The position numbers and the translations under genes are program-made. 64,000 nt of DNA from Saururus chinensis (taxonomy: Eukaryota; Streptophyta; Magnoliopsida; Piperales; Saururaceae). The stretch lies in contig CP141145.1 of NCBI GenBank assembly GCA_035235625.1, positions 24,616,563 to 24,680,562 of the forward strand, in the 5' to 3' direction. Of this stretch, positions 11,796 to 22,805 are shown piece after piece. The notes under the pieces are model-generated. The model searched no databases and was not told the DNA's origin. It worked only from the letters and a program-made list of their open reading frames with translations. How positions within the stretch are numbered: position 1 is the stretch's first letter; each line of letters starts with the position of its first letter.

Positions 11796-12089
11796 ATACA
11801 ACATTCAATTGTGGAATTATACGCTCACTTGTAAAATTCTTGAACATTTGGGAGTAGTTTCCCACTGACCTGTGGTGTTTTCCCTCTTTCTCACCTTTCA
11901 CAAATTAGCCACTTGCAAAAACACTTCCCAGGAGCAATTGAGTAGAACGTCTTGAAATGATTGAAGTCCCCTACCTATAACATAATGACGGTCATATTAC
12001 TATAATGAAGGACTTCTATAATTATAAATGCAATAAGATATAATTATTAATGAAGTACAATTTACTAGAGAACAAATGCAACTCCAATC

Positions 12090-12410
12090 AAGGGGTCACA
12101 AAGCCTTGTCAGCCTCCTTCCACATCAACTTGGTATGACACATGAAAGCTGAGACTAACAAATAGTCATACACAACCTATGCCCACTCTTACTTGTTTAG
12201 GTTGGCTAAGTCATCTAATAGGTCCACTAACTAATCCTTGACCACCTTCTTGGTCTATGGAAATAGGAGGCATGTAAAAATGTGTAGAATGGCCATTCTC
12301 ACACATTCGTTCAATGAGTTAGTGTCAGTCTTCTTTGATAATTGCTCCAACTGCCCCTCTCACCTTCTCCCCAAAGTGGCATTTATAGAATTTACCCCTC
12401 GGACCTATCC
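12090..12410 (-). mobile_element. Transposon ORF remnant, DUF1985-like
   Basis: The minus strand reads MAILHIF, then DLLDDLANLNKYEWA and VVYDYLLVSAF, a pattern like the DUF1985 segment found upstream of Ulp1 proteases in plant MULE/CACTA-type elements. The pattern is degenerate, with in-frame stops in each frame. The charged low-complexity block at 11115-11400 (minus) could be part of the same old ORF. Confidence 0.33.
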
Positions 12411-12569
12411 TAATTGAAGACCAACATTTAGGTCCCCATCTTCACACTAGTTACCAGGGTACTTCGACCTAGCCCAATTTTAGGTTACTTTCCACTTCGT
12501 CATGTCATCATCACCTCTTTTTAGACTGGGTTCAGGTCAAGGGGGTGTGGCAGGCAAGAAAATTAGACT

Positions 12570-12831
12570 TCCTGATCAACATATCGATCAATCTCTCAGC
12601 CAGGTGATCATTCGGCTAAGTTTATGGAAAACCTTGCAAAAAGCATTCAAAGCCAATCGATCATTGATCATACACGAATGAACACTAAGGAACAAAACCA
12701 TAGTTTTCATTTAAAATTGTCTTCAACACATTCCTACACTTTAAAATGAAGTTCTAATAACCCCAAAGTGTGTGAGTGTAATGTATTGCGTGTGTGATTT
12801 TACATGTTATAAAACTTTTTGAGTCTGCTAT
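12570..12831. repeat. Copy of a GATCGATCA-containing retroelement segment
   Basis: Resembles 22390-22680 in the same orientation: GATCAT near the start, ACAAAAMCATARTTTTCAT, a CYAATMAYCCCAA-type stretch, then TGTGAGTGTAATG versus TGTGAATGTCATG and TACMTGT. The solo LTR at 12832 was inserted into this copy. Confidence 0.5.
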
Positions 12832-13013
12832 TGTAACACCCCTAATTTTAGGTTAAAAAAAATTTCCTTGCTTTGCTTTGTGTACTGTTTGCTATCTGTA
12901 TTTGCTTTCAAACCCTACAATTATGTTGTGGGTTAATCAGTTAGGTTTTGGTCCAACCCTTGTGTGCAAGGGGGGAAGGCCACTTAGAGTTGAGGGGTTA
13001 AGGGGTCCAACTT

Positions 13014-13204
13014 TGGTTGGAAGTCCTAATTGTGCTTGGAGTTGGATGTCCTAATCATGCTAGGAGTTGGATGTCCTACTTGTGCTTGGAGTTGGATGTC
13101 CTAATTGTGCTTAGAGTTGGGAGTCCTAATAGTACTTGGAGTTGGGAGTCCTAATCATGCTTGGAGTTAGGAGTCTTACTCGTGCTAGGAGTTGGGAGTC
13201 CTAA
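13014..13204. repeat. 25-bp tandem array (about 8 units)
   Basis: Repeating unit GGAGTTGGATGTCCTAATCAT plus GCTA/GCTT, with variants such as GGAGTTGGGAGTCCTAATAGT. Lies in the 5' part of the outer solo LTR. Confidence 0.9.
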
Positions 13205-14179
13205 GGGAATCAATTTATTATAAGTTGGGAGGAGTCCAAGACATCTAGGAGACCCAAAAGAAGATAGAGGGGGCAACCCAAGAGTGTAGGGGGCATCCTC
13301 TATTTTCTAGGGGCTGAAATCTATAAGAGAGGAGAGGTCTTTAGGACTCTATCTCAGGTTCTTATCAAAATAGGAGGGGGGAAGTATAGGACTCTTAGAG
13401 AGGAGTCCACCCACATTAGGTCAGCCCTCCCATTGCCCCAAAAAATATAGAAGTAGGAGGAGTGCTTATAAAAAGAATAGGAGGGGGTAGACCATGCTCT
13501 TTTTGGCATTGTTCAGCCTCCCTTCTCTCCATCTCTTCCATCATCTTCCTTCAGATAGCAAGGACCTCCATAACCAGCAAGTTGGAGGGAACAAATCAGC
13601 CACCTTTAGACTGAATTCAAGGCCTAGAAGCATAGGAGAAAGAGCTAGAAACTTGGGGACAACTTGGTACATGTAGGTGCTTCTTTTTACACCCTTGAGC
13701 ATGAGGTATTGATAGATGTAATTCAACCATAATTCAGCCTGGTTCTAGGGGTTTCTTTTGATGTCATGAACTAGCCTTAATTCATGCAAGTATGTTGCTG
13801 ATTTTTGTCATCTATCTTAGCCCTAGGTTAGGCATGCATGATTCTAATGTTTGTTAAGTAGATTAGCCTTAATTCATGCAAGCATGTTGCTGATTTCTGT
13901 CATCTATCTTAGCCTTATGTGTAATGCCCCAAATTTTTTGTACGATTTCTTATAATTTTTTGCTATTTTTTGATAATTTTTGGCAGACAAATAATGACGC
14001 TTCGGCATATTTGGTTACGATATTTGTACCTGTAGTCGGGTGTGGGGTTCATCGTAGACCACGGGCCTAGATGCACGTTTGTACGCATGTTTACTGCTCG
14101 AAACTTTGAGAGAAAGGGGGACTGCAGACGATAAGGGGTAAGTGAAAAAACAAACAAAGCATATCGGGCTCAGTCGAGC

Positions 14180-16160
14180 CCGATCTGGAAGCCACCAGAA
14201 AGAGCAAGAGCCGCCCTTTTTCGTTGTCTGCCTCCAGTGACTAGTAGCCGCCAGTGGGACGCCGGGCCGCCACTGTTAGTTCCGCCCCGGTGGTGCGACG
14301 CCAAGGGGCCACTGCCCCAGCCGCCTACGGCCGCATCGCCTCCTCCCCGGTATGTCTCTCCCCTCTCTGTTTAGTTGGTACCGCCGCCGCCGTGGGCCGA
14401 TGAGGGCCAGACAGCCAACCACGGCTCCGCCCTGGGCCGGTGACAGCGGGAGGCCATCCCTCCCGGCCCAGTGGGCCTCCATTCTGCCACCCCGTCCTCA
14501 TATTCCCCTCTGCTCTGTTTTTGCTGCCTCACTGTTTTAGTGAAACGGTGGCTTCTGGGGGCGAGCCATCACCGACCGGACCTCCGTCCAGCTCCGCCTT
14601 GGTCCGGCGACGGCAATGGGCACCTCTCCTGGCCCCGGTGGCCTCTGCTCCACCGCCCCATGCTTTTCTCCCCTCTCTGCCCTATTTTCCGCCGGTGCAC
14701 TATTTTTGGTGAAACGGTGGCTGTCAGCGGCGAGCTACGCCAACCGGACCTCTTTCCAGTGTCGCCTTGGCCCGGCAGAGGTAGTGGACCACCCCTCCCT
14801 GTCTGATTTCGCCTCTGTCCTTCGTCTCGCCTCCAATCCAGACATTTCTGGAGATGGGTATTGTGCACACCTGCCCCTTTGGTTTTTCTCTGTCCCAGCT
14901 GCCGTTGGCTGCCGATGGGCCGTAGGGCCGCTGCCACCGGCTCCACCCCAGTCCGGCGATGGTAGGAGGCCATAGCCCCGGCCCCCACGGCCGCCCCGGC
15001 CTCCACTCCACCTCTCCCTCATCTCCTTGTTTTTGTTGTGTATGAGTTCATTGGCTTCCACCGTCAGCTGGACATCGGACTTGACCCACCAGACCTTTGT
15101 CGGCTTCTCTCCAGCCGAGCAATGATGGTGGATGTTTCTACCCAGCCCGGTTTAGCCTTCGTCCCATCCGTTCTGCTGGAACGAGATTTATCGCCTACCA
15201 GTTGATGTGCTTGTGCACAGAAAACAGAGCCTTTGCTCCTCATTGTGCAATTTGTCCGGCGTGTCGCCATTGACTTTGGCCGTCACCTCTAGCTTGAGAT
15301 AGCTCCTCCTGGCCGCTAGAGCCACGATGATGTCGGCCAGAGCCGCCAGTAAACCCTACTCCTTTGTGCCCAGGATTTTCCACCCGTTTTGGGCCATCAA
15401 GCATCGTTGGATGTTGAACACCTCTAGACCTTGTAGTTTGGCGGGTCTCAGCCTAGAGATGATAGGCTATCCTAGTGCAGCACTACCCCTCTTCTTTCAG
15501 CATGGGCCAGGTTCCCCTCTGCTGATTATGTGTCTGACCACACTATAGAGAGCACCATGTTTTGCCCTCTTACTGTCCTACCTCCACTGGACACCGTATG
15601 GCCTCTAGTCGGCCTACCTCGACACGACAATGGCAAAGACCATCTTTGTTCATCACCACCCTTGGTATGGCCCTACCACCCTTATGAGCTTTGGGCCGAC
15701 ACCATCTAGCCCTCTCTCCCCTCCCTTTGGCCATGTGTGCAAGTAGCTGCGCATGCGGGTTAGGGTTATGGTGCCGCTTTGGCACCGCCTGACCGTCAGA
15801 TGGCTCCTCCACCATCTGGAATTGACATCTGAGTCCTTCACCACCTCTCCTTCATCCTCAAGTGTCGCCCCACACCCTCCGCCCATATGTGGGCCCTTGT
15901 AGAGTCAAAATCGATGCCGTTGGGTGCTGTCAATGGCCGATTTTTGTACATTTTGTGACCAGTTGGGTATTGTTCAACCACCAATTGAATTTTAATGAGT
16001 ACACCCTATCTTTCGGTTGCACCTGCCACACGTTGGCATGATCTTTCTCCCGGCCACCCTTAGTGTGCCGCTGTGGATCACAAATTTTATCGCTTTGAAT
16101 TTGATACCTATTTTGGCCGTGTGTAGTTCCGGCGTTTCCTAAAACCTCAAGACAACAACT
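14180..16160. other. GC-rich segment of the giant LTR
   Basis: CCGGCC/GGCCGCC-rich sequence with many overlapping open frames on both strands (up to 145 codons). None has a domain, and the frames are composition-driven. The same block, more decayed, is at 29690-30560. Rich in CG dinucleotides, hence a likely methylation target. Confidence 0.7.
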
Positions 16161-17219
16161 CTCTCAGCTAGGAAATGCTTTTGACCGCCGACTCCACCAC
16201 CAACGCCACCACTGTCGTGTGCTCGCCATCAAACGTCATGATTACGAGGTAGGGGAGCTTTGAACTCGTAATTTCATGATAGCATGCTTTGAATGAGTAG
16301 CAGCATGCTAGGCTTGTATAATTCCATGTTTTGGATATTAAATCATGACATGTTTGCATGATGTAAGATAGTGATTTATGCCACATTGAGATACATGTAT
16401 GTATGTATGTGAGTTGTAAACATGTTTTATGTATGTAGAATTTGTATGCGCTAGAGATGGCTAGCGAATACGTTAATGTGCTCTGTATGTGTATGATGTA
16501 CGTGCAAGTGACAGCTAGAAGCTGTGAGTAAGTTACGTATGTGGACTGTGTGGGCAAAGGTATGGCCGATGGATGGTAAGAGTGGTAAGGTTTGGTACAA
16601 AGTTGGATGTGGATGTGTAAGCGTGAGACAAAAGACGGCTGACATAAGTGTGACAGGCGAGGAATGGAGCAGATCGGTTTGGAGCGTACGTCAGGGGTTC
16701 GGTAAGAATGAAGACTTAGGCTTGGAGCCTTACGAGGGATTATTAGACAATAAGAGCGTGCATAATTGTACAAGCATAACGTACAAATTATGAAGTGAAA
16801 AGTAAGTATAATAAGTGAGGAATTAAGTAAGAGGATGATAACGGGGATCTGCTGTGAGGAGCTTAGTTTGACGATGTAAGTAAGATGTCTGATCGTAAGG
16901 TGGATGTCAGAGGATGTATGAGTACGTAACGATCTATGTACGGTGAGCCATATTGTGACTTGGATGGGTAAGTGAAGTCTGTTGCCCCGACGAATTCGGT
17001 TTGACCAATTAAGGACTGTGAGTCAGTTTGGCATAATTGTACCGCATAATATACTTAATTCAAACTTGAATTATGAGAAAACTAATAATAGCATTGTGAG
17101 TTTGAGACCTGAGGGTTTGATGGATTAAGTTCCGTGTTTGTGCTAGCTGATAGTGAATCGGCTGAGCATTTCTTGCGTCTTACCATGGTGGTTATTCTTG
17201 TGAGATGTTGTCTGTGTGC

Positions 17220-18060
17220 TATATATTGCACCAGACGTCTGATGCTCTGTTGAGAGCGATGTATGCTTTGATTTGGTCTGTGTGCTGTATTAAGCCTAGA
17301 CGTTTGATGCTCTGTTGAGAGCGCTGTAAGTTTCTGCCCTTCTGGGCTATGTATGTTTCTGCCTAGATGGCACTGTATGTTCCGCCCAAGAGTGGCATTG
17401 TAAGATTATTGCCCTAGAGTGGCACTATATGGCCCTTGTTGGCATTGTATGATCCCAGAGAGTGGGTATTTGCGTGCTCAGGTAAGTAGTATCATGGATC
17501 TACTCTTACCTGTTTGATCTTGTGCCCCATGAGCATAGGTGTGCCTTGCCTTCGGAAAAGTCCATGGCGTCTAGTTGCTCCCCGAAGGTTAAGGTGACGC
17601 CCTTGTGGCATTCTCTTCCTTTCCGACGTTGGAGCTTGTTAATTGTAGTGAGCTTCAGTTGTCGGTAGTATGTGTATGATAGTGAGAGTATGTTGTATGC
17701 TTTAGATTCTGAGTAAGTTGTATGTGTAAGATCCAAAGTAAATGTAAGTGTAAGCTCCTAAGGAAGACGTAAGAATATGTTTATGTGTAAGCGTATGATT
17801 GTACGATTAAGGTCGTACAAGTACATGTAAGTTGTGTGAGTATGAGTATGAGTACGATTGTAAGATGATGATTCAAAGTAAGAATGTAAGTGTAAGTTTC
17901 TAAGTAAGACCGTAAGTGTACGATTCTGAGCACGTTTGTAAGTATATGATTTTGATAAGGACTGTAAGTGTAAGATTGTACAAGTATGATTGTATGAGTA
18001 TGTGTAAGGTGTTGAGTACGCATATGATGGTATGAGGAAGTTGTAAGACTCTGGTTAAGG
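17220..18060. repeat. Decayed minisatellite-like region of the giant LTR
   Basis: GTTTGATGCTCTGTTGAGAGC repeats, GAGTGGCACTAT units (17340-17470), then TGTAAGTGTAAG / GAGTAAG-type units (17700-18010). These correspond to clean 27-bp and 26-bp arrays in the second copy at 31815-31949 and 32265-32458. Confidence 0.7.
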
Positions 18061-18898
18061 GTGTTTGTGTAAGTTTGCTTTCTTTGGCGTGTTTTACATT
18101 TTATATGCAGATGTATACGATTGTTATGTTGACTGCTTCATGTTTGGGTTGCATGATGCATGTGATTATGAACTTATTGTGTTCTCTTTGGATTCCCCTA
18201 CTGGGTATTTTCCTACTGAGTATGAAAATACTCACCCTACTTCTTTTAACCCCGTTGTTCAGGAGGCTTTTGTAGGTTGTGTTGGAGAGCTCCTAGAGAT
18301 GGATGCTTGATTCTGCAATGGATCGTTTCCCCTTTTAGTTTAGGTTTAACCTTGACTCAATGAGAGTATAGTTGATGCCACGATTTGATGTATATGGTGA
18401 GATTTAAGTGTTTTTAATCTTCTGGACTTTTAATTTGGATCAGATAGTAGACTGTTTATGGGACTTGTACTGGGGGACGCCTGGGAGTTATTTGTATTTA
18501 AAAATCCATGATCATGGTAATTTAGTCGTACGTATGTTTTCGAGTAACGCCTGAGGATATTTGATTTGACAATACAATGTTTAACAGTATTATGTTTTAA
18601 ATTATAAACTATTTATACAGGTTTTGATTTTGTCATTTTGACTCTGATTTATCATATATAAAAAATTCTATGAGTTTTAAGAAAAATGGATGAAAAATCT
18701 CAGGCGTTACACTATGTTAGGCATGCATAACTCTGATTTTTGTCAAGTAGATTAGCCTTAACTCATGCAAACATGTTTTTGAATTTTTTTCATCTATCTT
18801 AGCCCTATGTTAGGCATGAATGATTTTTATTCTAATTATGTTTATTATCCATGATTTGGGCATACACTCTGTTGAATTCATTCCCTAGTTTGTGGCCT

Positions 18899-19080
18899 TA
18901 CTTTAGGCCATAGTTTGGCCAACTTATTCTTGGTTTGTGGCCTTACTTTAGGCCATAGTTTGGCCAATTTATTCCTTGTTTTATGGCCTTACTTTATGCC
19001 ATACTTTGGCCAATTTATTCCCTGGTTGGTGGCCTTACTTTAGGTCATATTTTGGACAATCAAATTCCTAATTTGAAGCC
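18899..19080. repeat. 45-bp tandem array (about 4 units)
   Basis: Unit TTTGTGGCCTTACTTTAGGCC followed by ATAGTTTGGCCAATTTATTCCT. Lies in the outer solo LTR, just after the nested insertion. Confidence 0.9.
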
Positions 19081-20515
19081 TTCGTTTAGCCTCTACTTAT
19101 GCTTAGTCAGATCCCTATTTTGCAGCCTTGTTTTAGGCTCTATTTTTACCAAATTCTCAGCCTTGATTTATGTTATGATCATGCTGAGAGAATACCTAAG
19201 TTTCAGCCCTAGTTTAGGTTACATTATTGCCTTTCTAATACTTGATTCTCAGTTTTGATTTAGGTTATAATCTTACGGATTGAATCCCTAATTTTTGAGT
19301 CTTTATTCATGATGTATTCATGCTTATTGAATCTCTGAAATTCAGCTTATGATGTCTTTGAATTTCAGCATTGATTGTGATGTACCTAAAGTTGAATGTT
19401 GATGGTTGTATCAGCCTGAATTTGTCATGTTAGGTGGCTGACTTGAAATGTTCATCTCAGCCCCAATTCTTTTTCATTATAATGTTGAATTGGTCAGTCC
19501 ATCTCAGCATAAGTCCGAGTCCTTGTCATGTTGATTAGTTTGCATGCTTAAGTCTAAATCTACCTATTATCTTGCCAATCATGAGAGTCGGTTTCATGCA
19601 TGATAGGTTATGATTAGTATCAAATCTTTGGATGCATTAAGTCATATGTTCATTCAGCATTATGTTAGTTCATAGCAATATCCATGGCAGTAACCTACTA
19701 GACCTTCATGGTCTCCGTTTCTTCGGGATGATGGATCCCTACAAATGCGCAACCCAGGTTTTTGAGCATCATGGAAGGCTCACCTACCTCCGGCTAGTGT
19801 GCCCATGAGCACAGCTAGTACCTGCATCTCTAGACCCATGGCTGATCTAAGTGGATCCCTAGGGATGTTAGGATTCCCCTGCTTATATGCAGTACTCCTT
19901 GTGAACGGGAGTCAGTTTTTCAAATGACGATAATTGAGTTGTTTTCTGAACGGTGTAGATATCAGTTGAGTCATGTAAGTTTGCATTAGTTGCCAGTTTA
20001 GGAGTGTGGTTTATTTGATAATCATATTTCTATATATTACCTTTATGTGATACCTTCTACAGGATGTTTTGCATTGTGTTCACAGTTTATCTCTATTGTT
20101 TGGTACATTATCATAATCTTCTGTTTTAGGGTGGTTTTTCATGCTACCTACTAAGTATTTGTAGAAATACTCATGCATCTTTTGATGCTAGATCAGCACT
20201 AGTTTCAGAGTAGGAGTTTTTCTTAGCAAGACTTCCCCAGAGTTAGCAGGGTAGATTCTCCACAGCCAGTAGGACTTTAGTTTATTTATTTCTTGCTAAA
20301 TTGTAATAAGGCACTGTGTTGTCATCAAATTTTTAATCATGTTATTTTATTATGTTATAGTACTTGCACTTGGCTGAGCCAAGATCCTGGTTAATAAAGT
20401 TTTTGCTTTAGTAGGTTATTTATTTATGTGTTGTGATATTGGCTTGGCAAGTTAACACCCTGAGTTAGCATTGCCACATGCTTATATGAATGAAAACCTG
20501 GGATGTTACAGCTAC

Positions 20516-21340
20516 TCAGTCTACTCTACTTCAAATTCAAAATATGATCCCCACCTGCTCGCTTGAGCCCATGAGTAATGACACATTTTTGCCCAAGAAG
20601 AGAAGCAAATATGCAATGAATCACTACATATTGAAAAGATATGTACAAAAGTGGCTGCTTACATAAAAAAATCAAGCAGAATGTGTACTACCATGCATAC
20701 CGTATCGATTTCAGCTAATATAGATTCATATTGGTCAATACACACTCATATATTTTGATACAGCCTTTCATGAGCATGGGCGATCATGGGATGGGTCTGG
20801 CCATGCAAATCATCCCACATTTACCTAGATGAATTGGCCTAACCATGCCATGCTAGCCCTGGACCCCTCATGTGCAAACAATGATTGCAGAGAAAACTAT
20901 AGCATGTTAGCTCTGGGTGGTGCAAGGGCAACCATAAGGCAACTGCAAGATTGGGGATCCTAGAATTGCTGGATGACTGGGATCAAGTTGAGATCGACCC
21001 ATCACCCAGTTGTGGTGACTGGCTATTACAATGGCCTTGGTCAAGAGTTGGAAAAAAGTTGTTTTTGGCTATTGGCCAACCATCAAAAGGTTGCAAGTCC
21101 AAGCCGTCAGATTCACTATGTGGCAGCATTCCAACTATGTTAGGCCCCCTCACAGTTGTGGTGGCCAGGTGCAGCACTACCAAAGGCTAGTACGCCTTTG
21201 GCTAGACATGGGGAAGACGACTTGGTTTTTTAATTTTTAAAACCGATTAGAAACGAAATAGGAACTGAACTAAACTGAACCAATTAAATTTTGATTTGGT
21301 TCTATATGATTCGGATTGGGTTTTCTAATGTAGGCAACCA
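20516..21340. other. No gene seen
   Basis: Mixed-composition sequence. A small block at 21225-21330 (AACCGATTAGAAACGAAATAG, then TTGATTTGGTTC) looks like a piece of a GGTTTCGG-type MITE. Open frames at 20951-21240 overlap on both strands and lack domains. Confidence 0.3.
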
Positions 21341-22805
21341 ATTGCACTACCATCGATGCGTAGATGAACAGTACTACAATTAAAATTCAAATGGTCATAA
21401 TTTTCTTATCCAAACTCCCATTTGCACATTCTTTGTTATGAGTTTAATATCTTTCTAAAACCTAGAGGATCACCACATTCCCCAAAGTCCAAATACTTAG
21501 CTAGAGTAAAGAATAATAGAATATGGCCTTGATGCATAGAAAATTTAAAGGGAAATAATCTAGCACAAGCCAATCTATCAATGATCTATCAAACAAAGTG
21601 AATTAACCTATGAACACCTACACCCACAATCAACACAAGGCAATTTTTACATAGAAACCTAAATCGGAAAAAAAACTATTGACAATCATTCCCTAAGCTG
21701 AATCAATGTAATATGAAGATGAGAACTTACAGAACTTAAGATTGTCAACCTTTAAACCCAAACTAGAAGTCCCTTCTCCAGCAGTCTGTTGTCTACCAAG
21801 ACATCTCCTTGATGTTTTAGTCACCAATCAAAGCCCTCTTCAATTAGATGTTCAAAACTTCTTTAAGGTCCCTTTATGAAGAACACCTTCAACAACTTTT
21901 GTGTCATGTTATTGTGAATAAACTTTCAACAATTATTGATGAAAAAAACAATTGAAGGGTCCCTTGTTTTGACTAATTTGATTTATTTTCAAAGCATGTA
22001 GCCAAAGGAAAATAGTAGCTACTCAAAACTCGATAGAGTAGACTCACTAATCTCTCTCTTTTTTAATAATGTATTCTCTCTCATTTTTTCCACGTCTAAA
22101 AGACTACTTAAATAGATAAGTAAGTCGGTTTATGTGTTTAACTTGTAAGAGAAATCTAATTCCACTCGTATAAAATATCTAGGGAAATTGCACATTGAAG
22201 AGATCGATCATTTCACAGGCTATTGATTGTTCCCTATTTTTCTTGATGCCTTATTGATCGATCCATTTTTTAAATGTTTTATCAATTAAGTTACTCGAGT
22301 TTGTCTAGATAAGTGCAATATATCCTTTAAAAAAGTGATTGTTCCTTTCAGTTACTGGGCTTCCTTTGATCAATGTGTGATCGATCTATTAAGCAAGTGA
22401 TCGATCATTCAAACGACTATAACCCTCCAATTAGCATACCAATTCATCTATCCATTTGGCGATCATTCAGTTAAGTTACTAGAGAAACTTCCAAATAGTA
22501 CTCAAGGTTGATCAATTGTTCAATCATATATGATCCATCGTTGATGAACAAAAACATAATTTTCATCCAATCATCTCCAAAACTCTATTTCACATTCTAA
22601 TATGATAATCTCTTTATCCCAACCATGTGAATGTCATGTGTGTGCATGTTTTTACCTGTCAAAAAATATTTGAGTATCATGTTCTATTTTATCTTCACCA
22701 TGTAATCTTCGGTAGCAAGCAATCTATCCTATGACTCAAATTATACATCACTTTGACATTATTTTGTCTACCAAAATAGGCCAATACAACACATATGTTC
22801 TAACA
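21341..22805 (-). mobile_element. Copia LTR (fossil), minus orientation
   Basis: On the minus strand a purine tract (GCGAAAGGAGGAGA) is followed at 22805 by TGTTAGAACATATGTGTTG, the usual Copia PPT/LTR junction. The LTR extends leftward, and its far end is not fixed (21341 is a guess from the change in composition). GATCGATCA motifs near 22190-22400 are shared with 12570-12831. The presumed interior lies to the right. Confidence 0.42.

Larger units (their letters stand above)
13920..18711 (+). mobile_element. Giant (4.8-kb) solo LTR nested in the outer LTR
   Basis: It starts TGTAATGCCCCAAATTTTTTG and ends AAATCTCAGGCGTTACA, flanked by TTATG (13915-13919) and CTATG (18712-18716). The host sequence reads continuously across it, because the same phrase (AGCCCTATGTTAGGCATG) recurs unbroken at about 18801-18818. 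There is no gag, pol or primer site inside. It has a GC-rich 5' third (14200-16100), TG/TA-rich middle repeats, and a CTACTGAGTATGAAAATACTC hairpin-like segment near 18205-18240. A relative lies at 29440-33254. An alternative is a large non-coding derivative without recognisable LTRs, but no internal direct terminal repeats were seen. Confidence 0.78.
12832..20510 (+). mobile_element. Solo LTR, Gypsy-like, interrupted by a nested LTR
   Basis: The element starts TGTAACACCCCTAATTTTAGG and ends GAAAACCTGGGATGTTACA, flanked by a 5-bp direct repeat GCTAT (12827-12831) and GCTAC (20511-20515). Removing the nested insertion leaves about 2.9 kb with no gag or pol, so it is a solo LTR. A TACTAAGTATTT-GTAGAAATACTC hairpin near 20150-20175 resembles the start/end-of-transcript region of plant chromovirus-type LTRs. 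It contains 25-bp and 45-bp tandem arrays. Assignment to Tekay/Del-like Gypsy is inference from the TGTAACACCCC start. Old, as the TSD has diverged by one base. Confidence 0.78.

Noticed and set aside
11615-11901. Open frames of alternating Ile-Tyr on both strands
   Set aside because: Pure translation of the (AT)n tract.
14276-15886. Many overlapping open frames of 60-145 codons on both strands
   Set aside because: GC-rich block of a solo LTR; frames are mutually overlapping, domain-free and not kept in the second copy.
16168-16773. 201-codon minus-strand open frame
   Set aside because: Lies in TG-rich LTR repeats with Ser/Thr/Tyr/His-rich composition; not preserved as a frame in the 29440-33254 copy.
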